Shown: in pieces, positions 35,251-46,089 of the stretch
How the letters are laid out: each line of letters starts with the position of its first letter
Position numbering within the stretch: the first letter of the stretch is position 1
From: Epiperipatus broadwayi
Lineage: Eukaryota; Onychophora; Udeonychophora; Euonychophora; Peripatidae
Direction: 5' to 3'
Assembly (NCBI GenBank): GCA_028023455.1
Contig: JAQFVV010006221.1
Coordinates: 2,546,001-2,610,000, forward strand
DNA: 64,000 nt
The notes under the pieces: model-generated
The model's input: only the letters and a program-made list of their open reading frames with translations
Told to the model about the DNA's origin: nothing
Databases searched by the model: none
Translations under genes and position numbers: made by a program

Positions 35251-35520
35251 TTTTCATTTAGTGAATGTTTTGATTACATATTTATGATGTAAAAGTTTAT
35301 TACAAACTTTAAAAAAATATCTTTGCTCTATTATATGGAAATCAATCTGTTAATAAATAAATCACAACAAATAATTAGATCCATTTATTTTCACACCTCC
35401 TTCTGCACTTATTCAGGACAATCTTATTAATATCTTATTGTCGCATCATCATATATCTAGAACAAGTATATCTCATTTATCATAATAGCATTTATTGTTT
35501 ATATGATCTATTTATTATTA

Positions 35521-36655
35521 AAAGGTGGTTGCCTTGACAACAGATTGAAATTGTTGCTTAACATTGATATTGGGATTGTCTAAATGTTGACTGATTTCCA
35601 TGAATTTATATATATATGTATTGCTCATAATTCTTTTCTTGCATTTGCTTGGTAAGAAAATTTACATCTCTAATGCATCCTAAGTGTTCTAAAACTACAC
35701 CACTAGAAGTAATATACCCAACAAAGTCTTTGAAATTATTTTTTCTATAGTGAATAACAGGTATTTTTTTGTGATAATTATAATTATTTTATATTACCTT
35801 CATTTTTATATATTCTAATGATATCGTATAGCACAATTTTATAGATCTACATATTTGGTCTACCAATTCTTAAAAAATCTCAATGGTCTTACAATTAACA
35901 TATCATCACTATAAGAAAACTGCATTTTTTCCATTTTTAAGATTACAAAGGATTGTTTTAAAGCACCCATAAGTTTCTTTTAAAAAAATAATAGTATAAA
36001 ATGATTTAAATTTGCATAAACAACAAATGATTGTAAATTTTTGTAATGAGAAAGATTAAGGAGCTTTATCAATTATCAGGGATGCCAACACATTCAATAA
36101 AAAGGAATCCACCATCCCACTCTCCAAGAAATGGCATCGGTAGCTCCTCCTTTCTTATTAACATGCAAATTTTCTCAATATTTATTCATTTTGATCCTCT
36201 TGATATTCATATTTGACATTACCTATAGATCACAATTCCTCTCCTTAATCTGCTACGATTATGATAACTGGTTGTATAAAAAGTACTTAGCATCAATGAA
36301 TCTTTCCTGTTATAGTCATAACCTGTTTTATTGTTGAATTTTGTAACATTTACCTTTCATTACAATCTTTTTTATATATTTTTGTCACTTGTTAAGCTTT
36401 TATATTTCAAATTCTTTATATTGTTTATGAAGTTTCATATTTAATTTATTATTTTGTCAAGCACACAACTCAGCAGTTTTTTTAAATCAAATCATTAATA
36501 GCACAACCATTGAAAAGCACAAATACTGAGTTTTTTTAGTAAAATCAAAACAGATTTAATCATATCCACAATACATTTCTTAAAAGAATTTCATGCTTTA
36601 ATTGTATGACAAACTTAAAAATTGAAATTAGAAATTGTATTTAGTAGCTGTCAAA
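35521..36655. other. AT-rich DNA with one MITE half
   Basis: 35515-35605 is the right arm of the MITE family at 5226-5515 (GGTTGCCTTGACAACAG, ATTGATATTGGGATTGTC). The rest has no recognisable gene. The open frame at 36131-36337 is hydrophobic but matches nothing known to me. Confidence 0.45.
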
Positions 36656-36807
36656 ACATCACACAATCACTATTTTATATGCACATACATGCTGTTAATA
36701 AGAGTACCAAATTCTCCATACAGTATTGCCCACAAGTGCACACCTATGTAATCAATGGACACAGGAAGGTTTTTGCATAAAATCCCTGTCTAGTGCCCTA
36801 CTCATCC

Positions 36808-36850
36808 AACATCAGACTAGTTTCTAACTTGTGGCCTTCATCAGTGAGCA
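36808..36850 (-). ncRNA. Hammerhead-like motif, H3 left arm
   Basis: Minus strand: core CTGATGA (36838-36844) is intact and so is GAAA (36821-36824). Stem III is A-C/G-T around TA, followed by the cleavage-site C. Stem II is GGC/GTT (two G-U pairs). Stem I is reduced to three pairs in this copy but is six in the copy at 60282-60323. Confidence 0.5.
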
Positions 36851-37295
36851 ATCTTGCTTGGATTTAAGAGTACTGTACTTAGACATTAGGATTTATATCT
36901 ATCTTTCTCATAGGATAATGGTGATTGTGATTTTAGAAAAATCAAATACACCAAAATGTATGGATACTGAACTGAGTTCAGATCTATACAACTATACAAG
37001 TGAATGAGCTTGGGTTGAAAACAATATGATGTTTTCACCTTGGGCTCATAGTTTTATAGTTAACTAAATAGATAAAAGGTGGCTTATGTAGAGGTGTATT
37101 AGATCATAAGTCTAGGTGCAGTGCTCTCAAATCCAATATATTCTCCTTGATAAAAGTCACAAACTAGAAACTAGTCTGGGATGTTAGCTGAGTAGGCACT
37201 AGACAAGGATTTTATGCAAAAACTTACCTGCATCCATTGATTACAAAGGCTTGCATTTAGTGGCACTACTGCATGGAGAGTTTGGTACTCTTATT

Positions 37296-37795
37296 NNNNN
37301 NNNNNNNNNNNNNNNNNNNNNNNNNNNNNNNNNNNNNNNNNNNNNNNNNNNNNNNNNNNNNNNNNNNNNNNNNNNNNNNNNNNNNNNNNNNNNNNNNNNN
37401 NNNNNNNNNNNNNNNNNNNNNNNNNNNNNNNNNNNNNNNNNNNNNNNNNNNNNNNNNNNNNNNNNNNNNNNNNNNNNNNNNNNNNNNNNNNNNNNNNNNN
37501 NNNNNNNNNNNNNNNNNNNNNNNNNNNNNNNNNNNNNNNNNNNNNNNNNNNNNNNNNNNNNNNNNNNNNNNNNNNNNNNNNNNNNNNNNNNNNNNNNNNN
37601 NNNNNNNNNNNNNNNNNNNNNNNNNNNNNNNNNNNNNNNNNNNNNNNNNNNNNNNNNNNNNNNNNNNNNNNNNNNNNNNNNNNNNNNNNNNNNNNNNNNN
37701 NNNNNNNNNNNNNNNNNNNNNNNNNNNNNNNNNNNNNNNNNNNNNNNNNNNNNNNNNNNNNNNNNNNNNNNNNNNNNNNNNNNNNNNNNNNNNNN
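37296..37795. other. Assembly gap of exactly 500 N
   Basis: The 30 bases before the gap (37266-37295) are identical to the 30 bases after it (37796-37825), and the inverted-repeat arm reads continuously if one copy is removed. The round gap length is a scaffolding placeholder. The two frames reading through N are meaningless. Confidence 0.95.
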
Positions 37796-38099
37796 CTACT
37801 GCATGGAGAGTTTGGTACTCTTATTTAGTAGATGCTAAAGATTAGAATAAATGGATCTATTTGTTCTAGTGAAACTATCAATTCAATTTTGAAGCACCCT
37901 GGTCTATAATTTTTCCAACAATTTGCATATGTAAATTATCATAATATTAACTTCTTTTACTTTCAGGATCCTAGACTAATTACAGAACGTTTTTACATAA
38001 ACCATTCTTATTTTATATAGTGCAATGTTTTTACAAACTGTAATATTTTAAACAGCATTAAACTGTTGCACATGCGCTTTGGATTTTAACTATAAAATG

Positions 38100-39060
38100 A
38101 ATGAATACAAACACTTCAAACACATTCTTGGCAGAGCTGATATATCCATGGATTTTGGACTATTTATGTAGTCTACCTGCTAACAGGATAGTGGATAATT
38201 TGCACTTAGCATTACTTATGGTGGATGGAAGCCAATTGTTTATAACTTTGAAATTTCCTATCTTAAGGATGAGTAGGGTAATAGAATTGCACTATGCTTG
38301 GGATTTACATTCAAATGTCATTTGAATAGGGAACATAGGACTATATTTCTACTGTCAATCTTTTGAGAGTGGCATAATGAATGCAGTCAAAGTCATGGAT
38401 TTCCATATCAGAATAAGGTGAGTGCTGATTTCTACTATCACTAGTATAGTACTTGTCCAGTATCTCAACTTAGTGACTTTACCCATAGAAGTTAAACTGA
38501 ATGCTTAGGAGAAATATACATAGCGATTAGACAAGAGACTGTGTTTCTAAACACTAATTTTTTGTATGCATATTGAGGGGTTGTTTCCACACAATTTTTG
38601 ATGACAGATGTAGCATTGAGATGAAATATGTATTATGGTCATATTCTGTCTGCATTAGGAGCTGGGACTATATTCTGTCTGTGTAGGATCTGGGACTGAG
38701 GTCAATGACATGTCTGTGATTTGTTTTCTCTGTGAAGATTTGTGTTATCAGGAGACCTCTAGTTGCTCAAAGATACTGTAGAAAAGTTATTGGTTGATTA
38801 GAAGGTGGTGATTCTTATAAGTGGGTATGTGTTTGTATGCTAGTCTAATGTTGTATCACATAGTGCAGCAGAGAAATTACCTTACCATGAGAGATCTGAT
38901 TAGTAGGATTTTTCTTTGGAGGTATAACCTTTTGAAGGGGTTTCTGGATGCCATGATGTTGTTTAGATGTTGTGCAATAACCAAAACTGCCATATATTAG
39001 ATGATATTCTCTTATACAGACTAGTTGTGTTATCATGGAAAAATGAATATCGAACTCTGA
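38100..39060. other. Less AT-rich block, possibly a decayed LTR-retrotransposon
   Basis: The frame 38101-38325 (+) contains SLPANRIVDNLHLALLMVDG, which faintly recalls the protease region of Ty3/Gypsy polyproteins (LLPANR...VNGS). The catalytic D-S/T-G is not legible and no downstream reverse transcriptase follows. A minus-strand frame (38845-39036) is also present. I treat it as an unassigned old repeat. Confidence 0.25.
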
Positions 39061-39439
39061 GTATCTAGTACATTATTTGGCTATTGCTGCTGGTATCAAT
39101 GTTGTTACAGAGCAATGTTAATGGAAGCTTTCAGTAACAGTTGTACTACCCTCAATATTAATCATTTTACACAGGTTTTTATATACATTGATCATTCAGG
39201 CCTCAGGATATATTCAGATTCTTAGGTTGGAATTTCATAAAGAATGATAGAAGATCAACATTTAATATATTCTATTGTTGCTAATCAATTGCAATCTATC
39301 ACAAAGGAGTAAATTATTTACATTAGAACCATATATATTTTATGACTTATTTACAGAGATCTGAAAACAAAGGTTGAACATATATGTTATAGGACAAAAT
39401 TCTAACAGTTTGTAATTATTAGGCATAATGACTAAAGAA

Positions 39440-40080
39440 AACAAAACAAGTTGTAATTATCTTGGTAAAAATTTTGTATAAAACTGATAAAAGGCTGATA
39501 GGTTTGTAATTTCTAATATCTTCTTTATCACCTTTTTTGAATATTAATATTAATACTGCATTGTTCCAATCATCTGTTACATCTTTATAATTATTTGGTA
39601 TATAACTTTGCTAAAAAAAATTGTATTTCTTCACCGGCTTCTTTTAATATATCAATTGTAATTCCATCATTACCTGGAGCTTTTCCTTTCTTTATAATTT
39701 AATTGCATGTCTCACTTCTTCATTTAAAATTCTGGGCAATTTGGAAGATATAATAGATATAGGAGGTACTTGTTCTTTATTACTATATAATTCTTGATAT
39801 AACTCTTCTACCCATTTCATGATGTCATCTCTCTTTTTAATAACAATTCAATCTTTTTTTCTTATTGCAGATATAAATTTCCTACCAATACCAAAATGTT
39901 TTACACTCTTAGGACTTTTATTTTCTTCTACAGCTTTCCTTGTTAGTTCATAGTTATACTTTCTTATATCATTTTCAACTCTTTTCTGTACCATTTTACA
40001 AAATTCAAGATATTCAATCCTTTTTAATGCATCATTTTTGTATATCTTATTCATTATATTAGCATTCAATATGTATAATT
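39440..40080 (-). pseudogene. RTE-like LINE fragment (linker and start of reverse transcriptase)
   Basis: From 40069 on the minus strand: an alpha-helical, lysine-rich linker (YNYELTRKAVEENKSPKSVK), then DDIMKWVEELYQELY, LNEEVRHAIKL, a decayed P-G-x-D-G-I segment, and [20 protein letters not shown] followed by [17 protein letters not shown] near 39470-39560. These are the early reverse-transcriptase motifs of RTE-type LINEs. The endonuclease is missing upstream and the catalytic motif downstream, with stops present. Confidence 0.8.
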
Positions 40081-40162
40081 TTCTTTAACCTATACATATT
40101 TTTTATACCTACCTACTACTAATACTCTCAAATCTTAACAGTATTCATGTATTTATATTGTG

Positions 40163-40215
40163 TTTTTATAGTTCTGAAGAAGATTGGTGGGGCAATCGAA
40201 ACTGTTAATAGTGCA
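40163..40215 (+). ncRNA. Hammerhead-like motif, H5 family
   Basis: Core CTGAAGA (40174-40180) fits CTGANGA. One extra A follows, then stem II GATTG (40182-40186) with CAATC (40193-40197) around GTGGGG, then GAAA (40198-40201). Stem III would be a single A-T pair or A-T plus C-G around one base, so it is very short. The same block occurs in both arms of the palindrome at 44079-44384, where AGTT and AGCT can form stem I. Confidence 0.4.
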
Positions 40216-40219
40216 TTGT

Positions 40220-40980
40220 AAAAAAGTAATAAAGAACATAAATGATATTAATATTATATGGATGGCAATGCAATAAGAAAGATAGAGTTCTGTAGCCATT
40301 ATAGGTTCTTGAGATGGGACAGAGTTAGTATTTCTTAAGAAAGGCTTCCAGTATTAGGAGAATGAATATTTCAACTATCAACATTCAACTGTCAACATTA
40401 AAAAAAAAATCTGTATGCCTTTAAGTCATATTTCAAATACTTTGGCAAATGAAAGTTCATTTTGTTCTTTGTATTTTGCTATGACACATGTTTCTGTGAT
40501 CTTAAAAGAATTCCTCCACATGCCAAATAAAAATAAGATATACTAAATGTTCCATTAATACATTCCCATTTAAGAGGTTTTCAAATTATTAATGCTGATC
40601 ATTATCATAAATAGGGATATGTTGAATACTTTTCATTAGAACAATTTAGACAAAAGTTTGTTTTGCTGGCAATATTATTCTGTGACCTAACCTGTATAAT
40701 AACCAGATGATTAAAAAATTATTAAAAGATAAAAAACATTATATAAACTTGATCTTAGTCAGATATTTCTTGGGGGGCAATTGGGCATTAACACAGGTTG
40801 GTGATACTAGGGACAAAAAATCTCAGTGACTGCTATTCAGTTACAGATTTGTTCATGGTTACCATGGATGCAGAAGGCTTATCAAATTTAAAGAAGAGTT
40901 GACTGAATATGTATGTATATAGAAAAATATTAGAAAATCCATATATGTGTCCACTTGGGCCATTACTGATTAAAGGTTTT
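40220..40980. other. No gene recognised
   Basis: 40240-40290 belongs to the H5 repeat (GGCAATGCAATAAGAAAGA, as at 44390). The rest is AT-rich without a legible frame. Confidence 0.4.
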
Positions 40981-40989
40981 TCACTTCTC

Positions 40990-42660
40990 AGTGTTCATTA
41001 AATTGAAAAAGAAATTAGAGAAAAGTCTGAAGAATTAGAAATAATACACCTTGAAATTAATGAACTTGCAAAAGAATATAATAACTATAAGCAAACTCAA
41101 AACAAATGGAAGAGCAAACAATCTTATTAAATGAAGCATGATTTCTTGATGCAGAAAAGCAGACTGGATGAAACTTGAAAAGGCCCTAAAAGAGTTCAGA
41201 TTAAACATACAAATCTCCAGCAGAAAGAGATAAAGATGATTGAAACTTGTGCGCATTGAGTCACTGATATTGAATGAGATTAAAAATAAGCCTAAGCATA
41301 ATACATACAAACAAAAAAAGAAAATGTACTAGCAAATAGAAGTTGAATTAGAGCAACAGAAAGCTGAAGAAAGCAGTTGAAATGAAAATTAATTGAAAAA
41401 TGTTTGAAGAAGCAGATGAACATCACCAACTAGCCTCCAATTGAAAAAGGAACAATCAAAAAATAAAGAATATTAGATTGTTACTACAAGAAGATACCAA
41501 CAAGAGAACAACAATGAAAAAGTTAAAGAGAAAAGCATATCCAAAAAGAGTAGTATGTTTTGTCAGAAAAATATATGTAAACTGATTTTGGTACCCAGAA
41601 ATCAGAAAAAAGAACAGGTAGAGTCAGTGACAGAAGATTTAAGTCACCAACCATTAAATGATATAAAGTTTAGTTAATTGAAGAAAAATAAAGATCAAAT
41701 TAGAGATTAATCTAAAAGTGTAAGAAGAATTAAATGATTTAACAGACTTAAATTCAATTTCTTTACAGACTAAGATGTATTTGAAGGTTTAAAAAAAAAA
41801 AGTAAAGAAGCTCAAAGTATCTATCCAGAAAAGAATGAAGCTATTGGCACAGTAGTTGAAAGATGAATCTGGCAAAACTTGCATAAAATTACACATGAGA
41901 GTATGGAAACTGAGAATGAGTTAAAAAGAGCTTTCATGTACAAAAACTTTATTATGAGTAGTTCAAATAATAAAAATAATACTCCAAGTGGAGTTTTAAT
42001 CACACAACTTACAAAACAGCTTTAAAGCATACTTTGGCAAGGTATCATATACTGAAACCAAGCAAAAAGCAGAAATGGAATTTAATGAATGACAACAGCA
42101 ATTTGATAATGTAATTAAGTCAAAAGCTAATATTGAAGATGAATGTATGCAGTTGACAAGAGAGAAAACTGATCTCCAGTACCATTTGGATGACAATAAA
42201 GGAGAACAATATATGGCTTGATATACAAAGCTGTTGCTAATCAGATTTCAATAGATGAGATAACGTTAAATGATCAATAAGCACAGTTTAGCACATATTT
42301 AAGAACTTCTGAATAAAAAGTAACATCTGGCTAGAACTTATATAAAATTGAATATTTAAATGAAAATACAATTGAAAATCAATATGCTAGTAATCTTAAT
42401 ATTAAAGTCAATGAAATAAAAACCTGATCAGAATTGAAACTAAGAGTTAATAGGTAAATGAATACCAGAAAATGCTTCCTTGAAAGCAAATGAAAGAAGG
42501 GCACAAGAAATCTGCAAAAGATTGAACAGTAGTTTTGAGATTTGAAGGAAAATTATGCAAAGCTACAATATAAAGAAGTTAGTCAATTAAACATGATCTA
42601 AAAATGGCTTAGAGGTGGGTCATGAGATGACAAGGACAGATTTTAAGTTGATCTTCAAAA
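40990..42660 (+). pseudogene. Processed pseudogene of a myosin-type coiled-coil tail (class XVIII-like)
   Basis: Across 1.6 kb the + strand reads, through many stops and frameshifts, as heptad-rich coiled coil: KSEELEIIHLEINELAKEYN (about 41010), TENELKRAF (about 41910), then KSKANIEDECMQLTREKTDL and YHLDDN (42115-42195), VANQISIDEITLNDQ (about 42230), and KIEYLNENTIENQYASNLNI with KVNEIKT (42340-42420), then LKENYAKLQYKEVSQLN. The order and wording of the last blocks recall the tail end of myosin XVIII as I remember it. No introns are evident, which suggests a reverse-transcribed copy. It could instead be another coiled-coil protein. Confidence 0.55.
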
Positions 42661-42776
42661 CTCCTAAAACCCAAACTACTATGGTATATATAAGAAAAAT
42701 AAATTAAGCTATGCTCTGAGGAAAACAGAATAGAATTGTGGTTAGAATATTATCACAAAAATTATATTTAGTCTAT

Positions 42777-42872
42777 AATAACTGAAACACACAGGCTTAT
42801 TATATACCTGTGTTTATATATGTAATATATAGGGTATATGAGCACAGATTTTTACACAACCCACCACTCTAT
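42777..42872 (-). repeat. H1-variant end fragment
   Basis: Nearly identical over about 95 bases to 63633-63727 (AACTGAAACACACAGGCTTA to GAGCACAGA). The second copy runs on into a full minus-strand H1, so this is a truncated end of an H1 subfamily. Confidence 0.7.
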
Positions 42873-42884
42873 ATTTAGTCTATG

Positions 42885-43400
42885 TAATATTCTTCTGTTG
42901 TTAAGATAGATGTTGAGTTACTATTTTTGTCAGATTAAGAATAAGACCCAGTCTTCAAAAAACATTTCCAAATTTTTATATCAGAATGAGAAGTTAATGC
43001 AACATCATCAGCTTAGATGAATTTTTATAATATATTCCTAAAAATTCATTAATGAGTATATTAAGTAAGTATGTGAATTGAACCTTGTGGGTAATCATTC
43101 TATACAGATTTTCTTTCTACTAAGATTAGATTTAATTTGACATATTTTTTATTATATTTTCTATTTAAAGATTATAAAGACTTTTAGAAGACCATTTAGA
43201 ATCATAAACTATGGTTAGATCAGTAAAGATAGTCCCTTGTTTATTTATTTTGAAAGGCTTTTTGAACACAAGAACATTACAGTTTCCTCCAGCTGGCATA
43301 AATCCACAGTTAGGTAATTTTTGACTAATTGCAGAATTTTTACTTTCAAACATCTTGTTCACAATCTGTAGTAATGATTTTGGATAATACATTTTTTTTG
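42885..43400 (-). pseudogene. Jockey/CR1-type LINE reverse transcriptase relic
   Basis: Minus strand from about 43392: LLQIVNKMF, ISQKLPNCGFMPAGGN (the AGFRPG block), GTIFTDLTIVYDSKW (the FVDLxAAYDT motif A), then after stops DYPQGSI (about 43095), and ADDVALTSHSDIKIW near 43005 carrying the catalytic A/YADD motif. The frame is broken several times. Less certain remains of the same element may continue up to about 43930. Confidence 0.75.
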
Positions 43401-44075
43401 GATGTTTAATACTGCCCTAGTTTTGCTTTTATGCCAAATTTTTGGAAGGTCTGCCAACCAATGCTGTGACTTTAGGCCTAAATTGTTACATCTGGATTAT
43501 TCTTGATTTAAGACAATTAAGGGCAAATTTAAATTCATCAATTTCTTCTTGTCTTTGTGAAAGACAAGCTTGAAATTTTTTTCTAATGATTATTTTTTTC
43601 TCATTGTGTTGACTTTGGATTTAGAAGTGGTATATAAAATTTCCAATATCATTAATATTAGTAGTAGTTTTTTTTAGATTCTAAAATATCTAGCTTGTGT
43701 AAAAGTGATCAAGCCTCATTTAGTTTTCCACGTTTTGTTTTCATTTTTATATTTTTAGTATTATCCAAAAAATTCATTCATTTATCAACAATATCCAGAA
43801 TTTTGATGAATAAATGCTGGCTACAAAAAGCATTGCTGATTTTGTCCAATCCAAAATGAAGGTTCAGACATACCCACTGCATATGATCTTCAATTACTAC
43901 AATAAATATAGTTCTAATTAATGTTGAGAGTAAATCAAAATCAAAAACAAAAATCTTCTATAAATTAATTATATAGAACAATGTTGACATGATTACATTT
44001 CAAAAGATTCATGTTTCTTCTAATAGCATAAATATTTATAAAATTCCTGGCTTTACATAGATTCCTTGATATACC
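43401..44075. other. Probable upstream part of the LINE relic
   Basis: Moderately AT-rich sequence continuous with the reverse transcriptase remains; no motif is legible. Confidence 0.3.
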
Positions 44076-44078
44076 ATA

Positions 44079-44384
44079 TAATACTAAATCATCCATGCAC
44101 TTTACTACTGTTACACAATGCTTTACTTACCACCCACTTTTACAGCTTACAGTTTCGATTGCCCCAGCAGTTTTCTTCAGAACTTTTATATCTCCTTAAC
44201 TTCAACTGTTAAATTCAAATTAAAAAAAAAGAAAAAAATTGAATTTAACAGTTGAAGTTAGGAATATAAAAGTTCAGAAAAAGATTGCTGGGGCAATTGA
44301 AACTGTAAGCTGCAAAAGAGGGTGGTAAATAAAGCATTGTGTAATGATAGTAAAGTGCAAGGAAGATTTAGTATTATGTGGTAT
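44079..44384. mobile_element. H5 palindromic element
   Basis: Arms of about 138 bases (44079-44217 and 44247-44384) around a poly-A loop: ACCATATAATACTAAATC, GCACTTTACTA, ACACAATGCTTTA, ACAGCTTACAGTTTCGATTG, CCCCAGCA, TTCAACTGTTAAATTCAA. Each arm carries the H5 block CTGAAGA...GGGGCAATC-GAAACTG; CTGAAGA is intact in the left arm (minus strand, 44174-44180) and mutated in the right. Confidence 0.75.
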
Positions 44385-45445
44385 ACATTTGGCAATACAA
44401 TAAGAAAGAGTAGTTATTATATTCCTTGATATAATACATTTTAAGCATAATATGGCAACTTATGTTTTATCTTGCAAAGCAAACAACCTCTATTGAAAAT
44501 AGATCAAATAATATGACAATCATTATTTGATTAGCTAATTTAAATGATTTTAATGTTTATAAACCTTCCAATCCACACTGACTCTATTTTTATTTTTCAT
44601 CATTAGGTCATCAAGTTTTAGAATGGATGGATATAAACAATATGCACATTTTTGACAATTGCAAATAAAAAGGGATATACCATTTAGCCAAATGGGACAC
44701 AAAACCAAGTGCTGATTTATGTTTTGTATTAACAAAAAAGTTTCATCACTTCCTATTCATCTACTATCATTGGATCATTTCTGTCAAATCCAATATAAAC
44801 TAAGATTAATCACTAGGGGAATTTCCTTTGTTGAAAATTATTGTTAGATGGAATTGACAAAAATCTAATTGTAGGAAATATTAGATAATGTGAATTAAAG
44901 ATTAATAAAAGTTCTCTTCCCTCCTCCATTTTTTTGTAACAGATTTAATAAATTGATAACAGCTGCCTAGAATCTCATTCCTGAAGAATACAATGTGAAA
45001 TTCAGTTTACTAAACCGGTGTTCAATGGTGCTTTCTCATCATTAAAAACTCTTGCAACGAGATAGAAAATATTGTGAATTATTGTGTAGGTGATTAAAAT
45101 GCATAGATCATGCATTCCATTATCACAATTTGGGCAATCGGATGATGATGCATAAGATGGTCATGATATTTAGACCACATACCAATGTGATAAATACAAC
45201 AGCAAGGTAAAAAATATAAAGAAGAAAAAAATTACAAATCCATTAACATTCTTACCTGATGGTAATTTCATTATTTTTAATTTTTTTTTAAAAAAAAACT
45301 TATTTGCAGTTCTCTTATATAGTTACGTATTTTTTTAATTTGAACAATGATTCCATCACATTCATAAGAAAATGTTGGTAGAGAAAGTATTATTTTTAAG
45401 AATTTTTTTTCTTTCAAATGTTTGGAATCTATTGTGAATATGAAA
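44385..45445. other. AT-rich DNA, no gene
   Basis: No frame with a recognisable domain and no repeat apart from the H5 tail up to about 44440. Confidence 0.45.
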
Positions 45446-45446
45446 G

Positions 45447-45582
45447 CTTTAAGTATTGTCAAGCGTTGTTAGCCGAGAGGTCATCGCAGCCGCCTTGCAA
45501 GCAAGTAATGGTTGCAGATGGTTGTGGGTTCAACTCCCGGCCGATGCTATGACATATGGGGAAAAAAAATCTTTAAGTATTG
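45447..45582 (+). mobile_element. tRNA-derived short SINE (anticodon loop TGC)
   Basis: The copy is flanked by perfect 12-base duplications CTTTAAGTATTG (45447-45458 and 45571-45582). Body from 45463: GCGTTGTTAGCCGAGAGGTC, anticodon loop CTTGCAA, an enlarged variable region (GTAATGGTTGCAGATGGTT), B box GGGTTCAACTCCC, CCGATGC, then the family tail TATGACATATGG and A-run. Confidence 0.85.
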
Positions 45583-46085
45583 ATAGCTAATTGTTTAATG
45601 TCTTAAAATGAAACTTATGGAATAGTTTTTTATTTTATTTTATGGAAATTCAGAAACTTAGTTATTACAGGGAGTAGGAGTTTAGGTAAAAATAAGAAAT
45701 TTATTTAGTACGAGTTTAGTTAACCTTTAGTACTTACACTAGATTTAAATCCAAAATGTAAATGGCTATTATGTATATCTCATAATTTTGAGCTATCGTT
45801 TATATTTTAATTATATTACATAAATTATATTACAAAGAATTAACTCGTAAAAAAGCCATATTTAAGTTTTCTTGACTAGAAGTGTTTTAAGATATCGATG
45901 AAGTTGGAAAATGTGCCCGGAAATTGGAAAAAGCTCCAGGAAATTATTTTTAAAATTAATATTTGAAAAGAGATATGCAAAAAAATAGAGAATGATTGAC
46001 AAAGTTATGAACTATGTCTAAATAATAAAAATATATCAAATAATTGAAGAATGTAGTACAAGGTGATAAAGAAGATATTTACAAA
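45583..46085. other. AT-rich DNA, no gene
   Basis: Nothing recognisable; this separates the SINE from the LINE fragment. Confidence 0.4.
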
Positions 46086-46089
46086 ATAT

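Larger units (their letters stand above)
32955..35520. mobile_element. Nested foldback complex
   Basis: A large inverted repeat: 32955-33140 (TAAACAGTGAATGCTATTA, ATTGTCCTGAACAATTATAG, AATCAATCTAATTATTTATTG) pairs with segments at about 34605-34640, 34840-35020 and 35340-35515. Inside are three further elements annotated separately (33217-34459, 34643-34800 and 35082-35250). The repeated arm fragments suggest duplication during repair. No intact protein frame. Confidence 0.6.
36658..37850. mobile_element. H3 foldback element, interrupted by assembly gap
   Basis: The left arm (36658-36960) and right arm (36960-37290, continuing 37796-37850) are inverted copies of the H3 unit: CATCACACAATCACTATT, CCATACAGTATTGCC, ATCAATGGACAC, TGCATAAAATCCC, ACTCATCCAACATC, GACTAGTTTCTA. 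The same unit lies at 60115-60762. Each arm carries a hammerhead-like core, better preserved in the left. Confidence 0.7.

Noticed and set aside
37251-37845. Two frames of 190-195 codons
   Set aside because: They consist almost wholly of N and reflect the assembly gap.
38100-38330. Gypsy protease
   Set aside because: The wording is faintly similar but the catalytic D-S/T-G is not readable and no reverse transcriptase follows; kept only as an unassigned block.
41821-42196. Minus-strand frames opposite the coiled-coil region
   Set aside because: They are antisense shadows of the myosin-like pseudogene on the plus strand.
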